A stretch of DNA of 9,453 bases from Anaerolineae bacterium (GCA_016926985.1 JAFGNO010000110.1:1-9453); one strand, 5' to 3'; positions 1 through 7,146 are shown, numbered from the stretch's first letter. Translations and numbers: made by a program. Notes: a model not told the origin generated them from the letters alone.

Positions 1-155
1 TACTCGGTTGAACCGCAGCAGTTCCAGTCCTCAACCTCATGGAAAACCATCCCCAGCACATCGCCAACCTGCTTTGTCGACATGTCATAGGATTTTGCGG
101 TTGCGCCAAGCGAGCAACCGGGATAGTACACGTAGTGACCTTTTTCTGCTGTCAC
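1..155 (-). CDS. hdrB: HdrB-like CCG-domain protein (heterodisulfide reductase subunit B), 3' end outside window
   Basis: Only the first 51 codons are present; the gene runs off the left edge of the window. The reading begins at a GTG (153-155) with a perfect AGGAGG (162-167) six bases upstream. That SD lies inside the last codons of hdrC, whose TGA ends one base before this start, so the two are probably translationally coupled. The visible protein has the start of a CCG domain: Cys14 in a YYPGCSL context, then 31 residues, then Cys46-Cys47-Gly in WNCCGST. This fits the CX31-38CC spacing of the first HdrB cysteine motif, which in methanogen HdrB helps bind a noncubane 4Fe-4S cluster that reduces disulfides. 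In bacteria such subunits act in cytoplasmic HdrABC-type electron-transfer complexes, or in CCG-domain oxidoreductases such as SdhE, LutA or GlpC-like proteins. Neighbouring hdrC favours HdrB, but the real substrate cannot be told from this fragment. Confidence 0.85.
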   Translation of the reverse strand, partial: MTAEKGHYVYYPGCSLGATAKSYDMSTKQVGDVLGMVFHEVEDWNCCGSTE

Positions 156-156
156 A

Positions 157-726
157 TCACACCTCCTGCTGTGCAGAAACGCGCTTGGCTTCGCTTAAGA
201 TTGCAGACAACTGGGGAAGGGTCTTGATCCGCTCGGGCGTCAGTGTCAGGCGACCTTTCTGCATCATCTGCAGCCCCAAGGTGCTTTTCCCAAGTTGTTT
301 AAGCGGCGCGTGAGCCAGGTGATGGCGTGTAACCAAGCCAAATTCAAAGCTCCGCCCGTATTGTTCTACAAAGCCAATAAAGCTGCTTGAGAACGGGACA
401 TGCGAGTCTTTGTGATAGTGGCCCTTCAACACAGCTATCCGTTTGAGCGTGTACATTAGATCGGTTATGGGTATCTCTTGCGGGCACCGCACCGTACAGT
501 AGTAGCAGGAAACGCAATACCAGAAGGTATTGCTGCTCAGCACCTCATCTTCCATGTTTGCCGCAATCATCGCAAACAGTTTACGTGGCGTTGCATCCAT
601 ATCCGCTCCTGATGGACATGAACCACCACAGGTGCCGCACTGCAGGCAGGTCGCCAGCACATCACCCCCGGGAGTGGCGTCTACCACCTGTTGGTAGAAG
701 CTTTTCCCCATTGAGCTGTCTGGCAT
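157..726 (-). CDS. hdrC: HdrC-like protein with two 4Fe-4S clusters (heterodisulfide reductase subunit C)
   Basis: This is a 189-residue iron-sulfur protein, a usual length for HdrC. Two complete ferredoxin-type motifs are visible: Cys27, 30, 33, 37 (CLQCGTCGGSCPSG) and Cys71, 74, 77, 81 (CVSCYYCTVRCPQE). Each four-Cys set, with the Pro after the last Cys, should hold one 4Fe-4S cluster. No hydrophobic membrane segment is seen, so it is probably cytoplasmic. In the family, HdrC passes electrons between the flavin subunit HdrA and the catalytic subunit HdrB; hdrB follows directly here and hdrA is not in the window. The ATG start (724-726) has an AGGAG (736-740) nine bases upstream; Met6 is a less likely alternative. 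The SD is half of a tight inverted repeat, AGGAG-T-CTCCT (730-740), whose one-base centre makes a stable hairpin doubtful. A role with methanogen thiol cofactors is unlikely in a bacterium, so its partner is unknown. Confidence 0.88.
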   Translation of the reverse strand: MPDSSMGKSFYQQVVDATPGGDVLATCLQCGTCGGSCPSGADMDATPRKLFAMIAANMEDEVLSSNTFWYCVSCYYCTVRCPQEIPITDLMYTLKRIAVLKGHYHKDSHVPFSSSFIGFVEQYGRSFEFGLVTRHHLAHAPLKQLGKSTLGLQMMQKGRLTLTPERIKTLPQLSAILSEAKRVSAQQEV

Positions 727-771
727 GGTAGGAGTCTCCTTTCACTTCAGAATAAAATGACCTGAAACAAA

Positions 772-815
772 CCGATTCGATCATTTCCGTACAGAGAGTT
801 GCAGCTCCGAATCGG
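772..815 (-). repeat. 8-bp inverted repeat in the probable hdrC leader, terminator-like on the minus strand
   Basis: CCGATTCG (772-779) and CGAATCGG (808-815) are exact reverse complements separated by 28 bases. Read on the minus strand, the second arm is followed directly by TTTGTTT, about 45 bases before the hdrC start. In RNA this could be a weak terminator or attenuator inside the leader; in DNA it could be an operator with arms 36 bp apart. The long loop makes a simple intrinsic terminator uncertain. The repeat is seen directly; the function is inferred. Confidence 0.4.
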
Positions 816-990
816 ATGGTTCCCGACGCAGGTATTGATTGGGATAAAAATTCACAGTGAACTGAATAAGCAGACCAGGCTTTAGATAAATGGGTCCCAA
901 ATTTGCTGTAAGTAACTCTGGCGCTTTTTGGTTGATTGGTATATTCACCGAGTCAAATATAACGAAAAACGCCGACCTTTGTTTAGCATA

Positions 991-1020
991 CTTATAGTTG
1001 ATTGTTGTACATAGTGACAA
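991..1020 (-). promoter_or_regulatory. Candidate sigma-70-type promoter for hdrCB
   Basis: Read on the minus strand, TTGTCA (-35, 1015-1020) and TATAAG (-10, 991-996) are 18 bases apart, each one base off consensus. The start of transcription would fall near 984, giving a leader of about 255 bases before hdrC. That leader would contain the inverted repeat at 772-815. A short palindrome (1015-1026) overlaps the -35 box. In AT-rich DNA such matches can arise by chance, so support is moderate. Confidence 0.4.
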
Positions 1021-1129
1021 ATGTCATGTCTTCGTATCGCGCTCGTAATGATCAGAAAACCAGAGCATTATCTGCCCTGCCCTGACTACTTTGTTCCCCA
1101 TCCTTTTTAGAACGGAGAACGGTTCAATA

Positions 1130-1158
1130 TTGACGCCCTGCAGGGGGCAAGTTATAAT
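1130..1158 (+). promoter_or_regulatory. Near-consensus sigma-70-type promoter of the tRNA-Asn gene
   Basis: TTGACG (-35, 1130-1135) and a perfect TATAAT (-10, 1153-1158) are separated by exactly 17 bases. The predicted start near 1165 is about five bases before the mature tRNA, as expected for a strongly expressed tRNA gene with a short 5' leader. The spacer begins with a perfect 10-bp palindrome, CCCTGCAGGG (1136-1145). Confidence 0.85.
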
Positions 1159-1169
1159 CTCGACCACTT

Positions 1170-1241
1170 TCCACCGTAGCTCAACGGCAGAGCATCCGGC
1201 TGTTAACCGGAGGGTTGCTGGTTCGAATCCAGCCGGTGGAG
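1170..1241 (+). tRNA. tRNA-Asn (anticodon GTT)
   Basis: A complete cloverleaf can be drawn. The acceptor stem is TCCACCG (1170-1176) with CGGTGGA (1234-1240), seven perfect pairs. The D stem is GCTC/GAGC (1179-1182 with 1190-1193) with loop AACGGCA. The anticodon stem is TCCGG/CCGGA (1195-1199 with 1207-1211) around loop CTGTTAA, putting GTT at 1202-1204. The variable loop has five bases. The T stem is GCTGG/CCAGC (1217-1221 with 1229-1233) with loop TTCGAAT. G1241 is the discriminator base, the usual one for bacterial tRNA-Asn. CCA is not encoded, so it must be added by nucleotidyltransferase. The gene has its own promoter and terminator and is transcribed alone. Confidence 0.97.
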
Positions 1242-1245
1242 TCAC

Positions 1246-1281
1246 AAATCCCGGTCATGGCGGCCGGGATTTTCGCTTTTT
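1246..1281 (+). terminator. Intrinsic terminator after tRNA-Asn
   Basis: AAATCCCGG (1246-1254) pairs perfectly with CCGGGATTT (1264-1272) around a nine-base loop, and is followed by a run of five T (1277-1281) after a short interruption. It begins four bases past the tRNA discriminator base. It should end the tRNA transcript and insulate gyrA, which then needs its own promoter. Confidence 0.85.
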
Positions 1282-1333
1282 AAGATGTACCTGTTGGCGG
1301 GTTTTCCGGCCCCTTATCCTCCTCTCCAGAAAT

Positions 1334-1361
1334 GGTATAAAGGGCACCGGGAGGGTATAAT
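1334..1361 (+). promoter_or_regulatory. Probable gyrA promoter (perfect -10, no clear -35)
   Basis: TATAAT (1356-1361) lies 30 bases before the gyrA ATG and would start transcription near 1368, giving a leader of about 24 bases. No good -35 box lies 16-19 bases upstream. Instead GGTATAA occurs twice, at 1334-1340 and 1354-1360, exactly 20 bp (about two helical turns) apart, so an upstream TATAAA (1336-1341) may be a second -10 or a binding site. A strong -10 with a weak -35 fits regulation by supercoiling, as described for E. coli gyrA, but that is inference here. Confidence 0.55.
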
Positions 1362-1391
1362 ATTCTGTGGCTAATTGCCCTGGAGATTGTG

Positions 1392-3989
1392 ATGGATATT
1401 GGTACGATTCGCCCCATTGATATTAACAAGGAAATGCGTGATTCCTATCTTGATTATGCCATGAGCGTAATCGTTTCACGCGCTCTTCCAGACGTCCGTG
1501 ACGGCCTGAAACCCGTTCACCGGCGCATCCTCTATGCCATGCATGATATGGGCATGCGCACCTCCTCTCCTTACAAGAAAAGCGCTCGCATTGTCGGTGA
1601 AGTGCTTGGTAAATACCATCCCCACGGGGATGCGGCTGTCTACGACTCGATGGCACGCATGGCACAATCATTTTCCATGCGGTATCCCCTGGTCGATGGG
1701 CAGGGAAACTTTGGTTCTATTGATGGCGATAGCCCGGCAGCGATGCGTTACACCGAGGCCCGGATGGCGCAGATTTCCGAGTTGATGCTGGAGGATATCG
1801 ATAAGAACACCGTCGACTTCGGTGACAATTTTGATGGTACCCTGCAGGAGCCGCTTGTACTTCCTGCCGTGCTGCCCAATCTGCTGCTGAACGGCATTTC
1901 GGGCATTGCTGTCGGGATGGCGACCAATATCCCGCCACACAATCTGCGTGAGATCGCTCAGGCTATTGATTTTATGATTGAGCAAATGATCGCGCCTGAG
2001 GATGGCACTATCGATGAAGAACTGGAAAATCTAACGGTCGATCAGTTGCTGCAGTATGTCAAAGGCCCGGATTTCCCCACAGGGGGAATGGTGGTTGGCA
2101 CAGAGGGCATTATTAATGCCTATGCCACGGGTAAAGGGCGGCTGGTCATGCGGGCCACAACACAGGTTGAGCCGATGAATGACGACCGCTGGCGCATCGT
2201 GGTGACCGAAATCCCCTATCAGGTCAACAAGTCCGGGGTTATCGAACGGATTGCTGACCTGGTTAGAGAGGGGCGCCTGGATATGATTGCCGACCTGCGG
2301 GACGAATCCGATCGGCGCGGAATGGCAATCGTTATCGAACTGAAACGGGGTGCCCAGCCACGTACCGTGCTGAACCGCATCCTGAAATACACCTCCCTTC
2401 AGAATACTTTTGGCGTTCAGATGCTGGCGCTGGTTGATGGCGAGCCGCGCTTACTCTCTTTGAAGGGCATTCTCCGGCACTATATCCTGCACCGACAGGA
2501 AGTCATTGAGCGCCGCACGCTGTTCGACCTGGATCGAGCGCGCAGACGGGCACATATCCTTGAGGGGCTCCTTATCGCTATTGCCAACCTGGATGCCATC
2601 ATCCAGACCATTCGCCAGAGTCCTGATGCAGAGCAAGCTCGTATCAGCTTAATGGACAACTACGGCCTGTCGGAAGAGCAGGCGCAGGCTATCCTGGATA
2701 TGCAGCTTCGCCGGCTGGCGGCCCTTGAACGCCAGAAAATCGATGAAGAATACCAGTCGCTGACCATCCTTATTGAGGAACTGGAAGATATTCTGGCACA
2801 TCCCAGAAAGATACTGAACCTGATCCGCCATGATCTGAATGAGCTGGCAGAGCGATTTGGGGATGACCGGCGCACCGAAATTGTGCCCGGCGCCGAGGGC
2901 GAGTTTGCTGAAGCCGATCTTGTCCCCGATGAAGATGTGCTGATTTTCATGACCCAGCAAGGCTATATCAAGCGGGTATCTGCGGAGGAATATCGCACGC
3001 AGGGCCGTGGTGGCAAGGGCATGACCGGCATGATCACGCGCGAGGAGGATGTCCTGACCCACATGTTTGCCGCGGGCTCACTGGACAGCATCCTGTTTTT
3101 CTCTGATAAGGGAAAGGTCTATCAGGAAAAAGCATACCAGATCCCCGGCAAAGGGCGCGCATCAAAAGGTGTTCCACTGGCCATGGTCCTTCCTCTGGGT
3201 TTTGACGAGCACATCACGGCTGCAGTAGCTGTGCCCGACTTTGATGAGGTGGAATATTGCACAATGCTCACCCGCAAGGGCCGGATCAAGCGTGTGGTGG
3301 TATCAGAATTTGCCTCCGTCCGACCCAGCGGGCTGATTGCTATTTCGCTGGATGAAGAGGATGAACTGGGCTGGGTAAAGCTCACCACTGGGGAGCAAGA
3401 CATTATCATTGTTACCCGAAAGGGCCAATCCATCCGTTTCCCAGAAAGCGATGTGCGTGCTATGGGGCGGACTGCAGCCGGGGTCAACGCTATCAGGCTC
3501 CGGGGCAATGACGAGATAGCCGGGGCAGATGTTATTGATGATCCCACAAAAGATTTGCTTATTGTGACCGAAAATGCCTATGGGAAACGCACCCCCCTTT
3601 CAGAATATCGTATTCAGTCGCGCTATGGGCTCGGCGTGCGGACCCTGGCGCAGAATTCCAAGACCGGGCTGGTTATTGATGCGCGAACAGTCCATCCCGG
3701 CGATCATGTTACCTTCATCACAATTGGTGGGCGAGCCCTGCGAACAGTCGTGGACAATATCTCGCAAATCGGACGCAACACCCAGGGGGTGCAGCTTATG
3801 AACCTGGCTGAAGGACAGGTTCTGGCGTCTATTGCCGTGATCGAAGAGGATCGCCGGCTGGAACGGCAAAAGGCCCTGGAAGAAGACCAGAATGTCCTGG
3901 CTTCGAGCACCCACTACATGCTCAATGGTGATCCAAGTTATTTGAATAATCATGGAGAGCCAGACAGTGACGAAGGACAAAATGAATGA
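1392..3989 (+). CDS. gyrA: DNA gyrase subunit A
   Basis: This 865-residue protein is full length (E. coli GyrA is 875). GyrA breaks and rejoins both DNA strands as part of the A2B2 gyrase, which introduces negative supercoils using ATP hydrolysed by GyrB; gyrB is not in the window. The N-terminal half carries the winged-helix and tower domains with catalytic Tyr120 (AAMRYTE, E. coli Tyr122), Ile172 (E. coli Ile174, which bends the DNA) and the quinolone-determining stretch HPHGDAAVYD (76-85). Ala81 stands where E. coli has Ser83. The C-terminal beta-pinwheel (about 510-815) carries a GyrA box, QGRGGKG (537-543), which sets it apart from ParC; its second residue is Gly where E. coli has Arg. 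The tail is acidic. I chose the ATG at 1392 because GGAG (1382-1385) is six bases upstream; an adjacent GTG (1389) is only three bases away. The stop overlaps the next gene as ATGA. Confidence 0.97.
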   Translation: MDIGTIRPIDINKEMRDSYLDYAMSVIVSRALPDVRDGLKPVHRRILYAMHDMGMRTSSPYKKSARIVGEVLGKYHPHGDAAVYDSMARMAQSFSMRYPLVDGQGNFGSIDGDSPAAMRYTEARMAQISELMLEDIDKNTVDFGDNFDGTLQEPLVLPAVLPNLLLNGISGIAVGMATNIPPHNLREIAQAIDFMIEQMIAPEDGTIDEELENLTVDQLLQYVKGPDFPTGGMVVGTEGIINAYATGKGRLVMRATTQVEPMNDDRWRIVVTEIPYQVNKSGVIERIADLVREGRLDMIADLRDESDRRGMAIVIELKRGAQPRTVLNRILKYTSLQNTFGVQMLALVDGEPRLLSLKGILRHYILHRQEVIERRTLFDLDRARRRAHILEGLLIAIANLDAIIQTIRQSPDAEQARISLMDNYGLSEEQAQAILDMQLRRLAALERQKIDEEYQSLTILIEELEDILAHPRKILNLIRHDLNELAERFGDDRRTEIVPGAEGEFAEADLVPDEDVLIFMTQQGYIKRVSAEEYRTQGRGGKGMTGMITREEDVLTHMFAAGSLDSILFFSDKGKVYQEKAYQIPGKGRASKGVPLAMVLPLGFDEHITAAVAVPDFDEVEYCTMLTRKGRIKRVVVSEFASVRPSGLIAISLDEEDELGWVKLTTGEQDIIIVTRKGQSIRFPESDVRAMGRTAAGVNAIRLRGNDEIAGADVIDDPTKDLLIVTENAYGKRTPLSEYRIQSRYGLGVRTLAQNSKTGLVIDARTVHPGDHVTFITIGGRALRTVVDNISQIGRNTQGVQLMNLAEGQVLASIAVIEEDRRLERQKALEEDQNVLASSTHYMLNGDPSYLNNHGEPDSDEGQNE

Positions 3990-6280
3990 TTGGGGCCATA
4001 TCATTTGCGGCAGCCTATATTGTCCTGCTGGTTATATCACTTTCCCGGCGGACACGGCGTACCCGGGCAGAAGGCTGGCTGATTGCCTACCTGGCATATT
4101 CAATGCCAATCATGGTGCTGTATGGCCTGACCCTTTCCGGGATACTGAATGGTGCTGACTGGGCGCCTGTAACAACTCTGGCTGCCAACAGTGCGTTTAT
4201 CATCAGCATTGGCCTGGTCTTTGGCCTGACATTGACTTACCTGAACACGGGCGCAAAAGGATTGGCGGTCAGCCTCTCTCTGATTGGCATTTGGCTGGTC
4301 GGCGCCCTCGTGATAGACCTGGTTCCGATTGCTCCTTTGCCAGAGATTAATGCCTGGCTGGTTAATACAGTCCATATATCGCCCACACTGGGTACCGAAA
4401 TCAGTGTCATTGGGTGGCTGCTTACCACCCTCATCCTGTTTTTCCTGATCTGGCGGCGCTTTCTGCTGGAACAGCTTCCACTGTATGCCAATCGTATATT
4501 GATCTGGGCGATTGTTGCGCCTTTCTTGATCTTTGGCGATGCGCTCTCTGCGGCAGGGCTGACTGAGCCCTGGATTTATATTGGGTTTGGCATTCGCCTG
4601 CTGGGCGCGGCTGGCGCGGTTTATGCAATAACCGCTCGGCGGGCTGTTGACTTACGGGGGTTGGGGCGATGGATTATTGGGAATGCCATCCTGCTGATCG
4701 TCACCAGCCTGGTAGCGATCAGCGGCACCCTGGCGGTGCTTTTCCTGCAAATCCCCGGCATGGAGGACAATGAGCGCTGGCTGCTGGCTATTGGACAGGG
4801 GGTTGTGCTGGCGATCATCTTTTTGCCGCTAACCCGTTTTTTACACTGGGCTTTAAGAAACTTGCTTCAGCGGAATCTGACCGCGCCCACCGAGGCGATA
4901 CGCCGTTATGCGCAGCAGGTTAACGGGATGATCGAGCTTGATCAACTGGCACAGGCCGCTACCAGTACCATCAATGCCATGCTGACTACCCGCAAAAGCG
5001 CCCTGCTCCTCGCCTCACGCCAGGAAGACAGGGTGCAGATTGTCTATACCGGCAGCAACAGCGCTACTGCATTGGTTGGCGAATTAAGTATGGACAGCGT
5101 GCTGTACGAGAGGCTTGTTCAGGAGGGACATCCACTCCAGCAGTATGATATTGACTATCACAAGGATTTTTATTTTGTGCCTGACAGCGAGCGCCAGTAC
5201 TTCAGCAGCCTGGAAATGGATATTTATGCGCCAATTGTCAGCGATGGTGAATTGATTGGCCTTCTGGCTGTTGGCCCAAAAATCAATGACGATCCGTTTC
5301 AGAATAGCGAAATTGAGCTTCTGGAAGCACTGGCAAGCCAGACGGTTGTTGCCCTTCATAACGCCCGGCTTGTCACCGATCTGCGCAACCTTAATGAGGA
5401 AATCACCGAACTGGTTGACGATCTCAGTAAGACCAATGAGCGGCTGGAAATGATGGACAGTGTCAAGTCCGATTTCATCACGATTGCTTCCCATGAGCTG
5501 AGAACACCCTTAACGCAGATTCTTGGATATAGCGACCTGCTGAACGAGCTGGCAGAACGCCGCATGTTGAACCCGGACGAGATCGTTGATATTACCGGCA
5601 GCCTGAGCCTCGCCAGCAAACGCATGACCGAAGTCATTGCTGCCATGATGGATGTTTCGCAGCTTGACGTTGAAAACATGGATCTCAAGTTTGTTGATAC
5701 CCAGATTGCCAATGTGATCAAGCTGGCAACAGAGAACTACGCCGAAGTGATTAAAGACCGGAAGCAGGTGCTTGTTGCACGAGGGCTTGCCAACTTGCCG
5801 AGCATTAAAGCGGACTATAAGCGGCTGGTTCAGGCTTTTGAAAATCTGGTAACCAATGCCATTAAGTTCACACCAGATGGCGGGAAGATCAATATCATAG
5901 GCCAGGTATATGATAAGGATAAAGAAGGCAGGCCTGTCAGTATCCGGATCACCATCGAAGATACCGGCATTGGTGTGGACAAAGAACACCAGGAAATGAT
6001 CTTTGAAAAATTCTTCCGCGTGGGGCCGGTTGCGCTTCATTCAACCGGAGCTACCAAGTTTAAGGGAGCCGGTCCGGGGCTTGGCCTGTCAATTGCACGG
6101 GGGATTATCGAAGGCCATGGCGGGCGGATCTGGATTGAAAGCGATGGCTATAGTGAAGAGACTTTCCCCGGAAGCAAGTTCCACGTGGTTTTGCTGTTGA
6201 TCCCACCGGCATATCTAGAAGACCAGGATCAGAAAGAAGCGGTTGCTGACACTTCCCTCCCCAATAGTGTCGCGATGTAG
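3986..6280 (+). CDS. Membrane sensor histidine kinase (about 9 TM segments, GAF, HisKA, HATPase)
   Basis: A 764-residue hybrid of a membrane module and a kinase core. About nine hydrophobic segments lie at roughly 3-20, 32-52, 66-86, 93-113, 137-157, 169-190, 197-217, 229-255 and 265-286. A GAF domain follows (about 318-462), then a helical linker rich in charged residues (462-495). In the HisKA domain, His503 in FITIASHELRTPL is the predicted phosphorylation site. The ATPase domain has all boxes: N (Asn620, Asn624), G1 (EDTGIG, 658-663), F (FEKFFR, 673-678) and G2 (GAGPGLGLS, 694-702). It should autophosphorylate and pass phosphate to a response regulator, but none is in the window. The ATG (3986-3988) overlaps the gyrA stop by four bases, with AAGGA (3973-3977) eight bases upstream inside gyrA, so translation is probably coupled. 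The membrane part could sense lipid, membrane or small-molecule signals; the ligand is unknown. Confidence 0.93.
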   Translation: MIGAISFAAAYIVLLVISLSRRTRRTRAEGWLIAYLAYSMPIMVLYGLTLSGILNGADWAPVTTLAANSAFIISIGLVFGLTLTYLNTGAKGLAVSLSLIGIWLVGALVIDLVPIAPLPEINAWLVNTVHISPTLGTEISVIGWLLTTLILFFLIWRRFLLEQLPLYANRILIWAIVAPFLIFGDALSAAGLTEPWIYIGFGIRLLGAAGAVYAITARRAVDLRGLGRWIIGNAILLIVTSLVAISGTLAVLFLQIPGMEDNERWLLAIGQGVVLAIIFLPLTRFLHWALRNLLQRNLTAPTEAIRRYAQQVNGMIELDQLAQAATSTINAMLTTRKSALLLASRQEDRVQIVYTGSNSATALVGELSMDSVLYERLVQEGHPLQQYDIDYHKDFYFVPDSERQYFSSLEMDIYAPIVSDGELIGLLAVGPKINDDPFQNSEIELLEALASQTVVALHNARLVTDLRNLNEEITELVDDLSKTNERLEMMDSVKSDFITIASHELRTPLTQILGYSDLLNELAERRMLNPDEIVDITGSLSLASKRMTEVIAAMMDVSQLDVENMDLKFVDTQIANVIKLATENYAEVIKDRKQVLVARGLANLPSIKADYKRLVQAFENLVTNAIKFTPDGGKINIIGQVYDKDKEGRPVSIRITIEDTGIGVDKEHQEMIFEKFFRVGPVALHSTGATKFKGAGPGLGLSIARGIIEGHGGRIWIESDGYSEETFPGSKFHVVLLLIPPAYLEDQDQKEAVADTSLPNSVAM

Positions 6281-6307
6281 CAGGCAGTGCCTCCCTGATT
6301 CCCGGCT
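6281..6307. other. Short convergent junction between the kinase gene and murI
   Basis: Two genes on opposite strands end only 27 bases apart. I see no hairpin with a T run in either direction; AGGCA-G-TGCCT (6282-6292) is palindromic but too tight to form a good loop. Termination may be Rho-dependent or the transcripts may overlap. Confidence 0.5.
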
Positions 6308-7132
6308 TCAACAGACGATCGTTATTTCATTCCCCTCCCAGGTAACCGGGACAACCTCTTTGACCTTTACAGGCCTGTCCAGAAGTTGCGCTGCCAGCCG
6401 GGCGAAGCTGTCAGGGTCTCCGCTGGTGTAATAGGTGATAGTCCCGGTGTGATCTATGGCATTTCTGTGGTCAGCCATCACGCGGCCTACCTGTCGCGCC
6501 ACGGCAGAGCTGGGATCAACAATCATCACGCTGCCACCTGCCACTTTCTGAATAACAGGGATCAGGAACGGGAAATGGGTGCAGCCCAGCACCAGTTGAT
6601 CGATACCAGATTCCAGCAGCGGGGCAAGCCGCATCCGGACAGCCGCCCAGACTTCTGGCGTATCTAACTGCCCGGCTTCGACCAGTTCAACAAATTCCGG
6701 GCAAACCTGTGTTTTTACATCGATATCCGCGGCAAAGCGGTCAACCACACTGGCAAACAGCTCTCCCTGGTAGGTCGCGGCAGTGGTAATGACCCCTATA
6801 ATCCCTTTTCGCGTGTTTTCAGCGGCTGGCTTAACGGCTGGCTCCATACCGACGAATGGGATATCCGGGAAACTTTCCCGAAGAAAATGCAGGCTGGCGG
6901 CTGAGGCCGCATTACAGGCGAGAACGACAACCTTTGCGTCACGCTCCAGAAAAAAACGGGTAATACTGCTGGCAAACTCTCGGATTTCTTCTGCGGGGCG
7001 TGGGCCATAGGGGACGTGGGCTCGATCCGCAAAGTAGAGGATATTCTCATTGGAGAGCTGGTATTGGACTTCCCGGAGAATGGATAAGCCGCCAACACCG
7101 GAATCAAGCATACCAATCGGGCGCTCGTCCAT
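6308..7132 (-). CDS. murI: Glutamate racemase
   Basis: This 274-residue protein interconverts L- and D-glutamate without a cofactor, supplying D-glutamate for peptidoglycan, in the cytoplasm. Both catalytic cysteines are present: Cys73 (VVLACNAASA) and Cys184 (LGCTHFPFL). Other family residues are also visible: Asp10-Ser11 in DSGVGGL, Tyr42-Gly43 in VPYG, Glu152 and Thr185-His186. The length is normal. The oddity is Ala75: the motif is normally CNT, and this Thr (Thr76 in B. subtilis) touches the substrate. The codon is GCG, one base from ACG. The ATG (7130-7132) has AAGGAG (7143-7148) ten bases upstream, and that SD overlaps the TAA of the upstream amidotransferase gene. It is the last gene of the probable rplS operon. 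A relative such as an aspartate/glutamate racemase of another subgroup is possible, but the paired motifs fit MurI best. Confidence 0.95.
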   Translation of the reverse strand: MDERPIGMLDSGVGGLSILREVQYQLSNENILYFADRAHVPYGPRPAEEIREFASSITRFFLERDAKVVVLACNAASAASLHFLRESFPDIPFVGMEPAVKPAAENTRKGIIGVITTAATYQGELFASVVDRFAADIDVKTQVCPEFVELVEAGQLDTPEVWAAVRMRLAPLLESGIDQLVLGCTHFPFLIPVIQKVAGGSVMIVDPSSAVARQVGRVMADHRNAIDHTGTITYYTSGDPDSFARLAAQLLDRPVKVKEVVPVTWEGNEITIVC

Positions 7133-7146
7133 ACCTGTATTTCTCC

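Larger units (their letters stand above)
741..1129. other. Gene-free, AT-richer intergenic stretch between hdrC and the tRNA gene
   Basis: This stretch separates the leftward hdrCB unit from the rightward tRNA-gyrA units. It is visibly richer in A and T than its surroundings. It holds a candidate minus-strand promoter (991-1020), the inverted repeat at 772-815, and two small palindromes: TTCAC-A-GTGAA (851-861) and TGACA-AA-TGTCA (1015-1026). The second overlaps the -35 box of the candidate promoter and could be an operator. I find no convincing gene. A 79-codon minus-strand frame (781-1020) begins with TTG, has no SD and resembles nothing I know. Confidence 0.6.

Noticed and set aside
781..1020. 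79-codon open frame on the minus strand upstream of hdrC
   Set aside because: It starts with TTG, has no SD, lies in AT-rich intergenic DNA with a promoter-like sequence, and its protein resembles no family I know.
1091..1360. 89-codon plus-strand frame across the tRNA
   Set aside because: It runs through the tRNA-Asn gene and its terminator, so it is a chance frame.
5510..6040. 176-codon minus-strand frame opposite the kinase gene
   Set aside because: It is antisense to the conserved HisKA and ATPase region, which explains the sequence fully.
3986..6280. Kinase G2 box GAGPGLGL as a defect
   Set aside because: To my knowledge variants with GPGLGL occur in many active histidine kinases; the other boxes are intact.
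6282..6292. AGGCAGTGCCT as a two-way terminator between the kinase gene and murI
   Set aside because: A one-base centre cannot form a proper loop and there is no T run.
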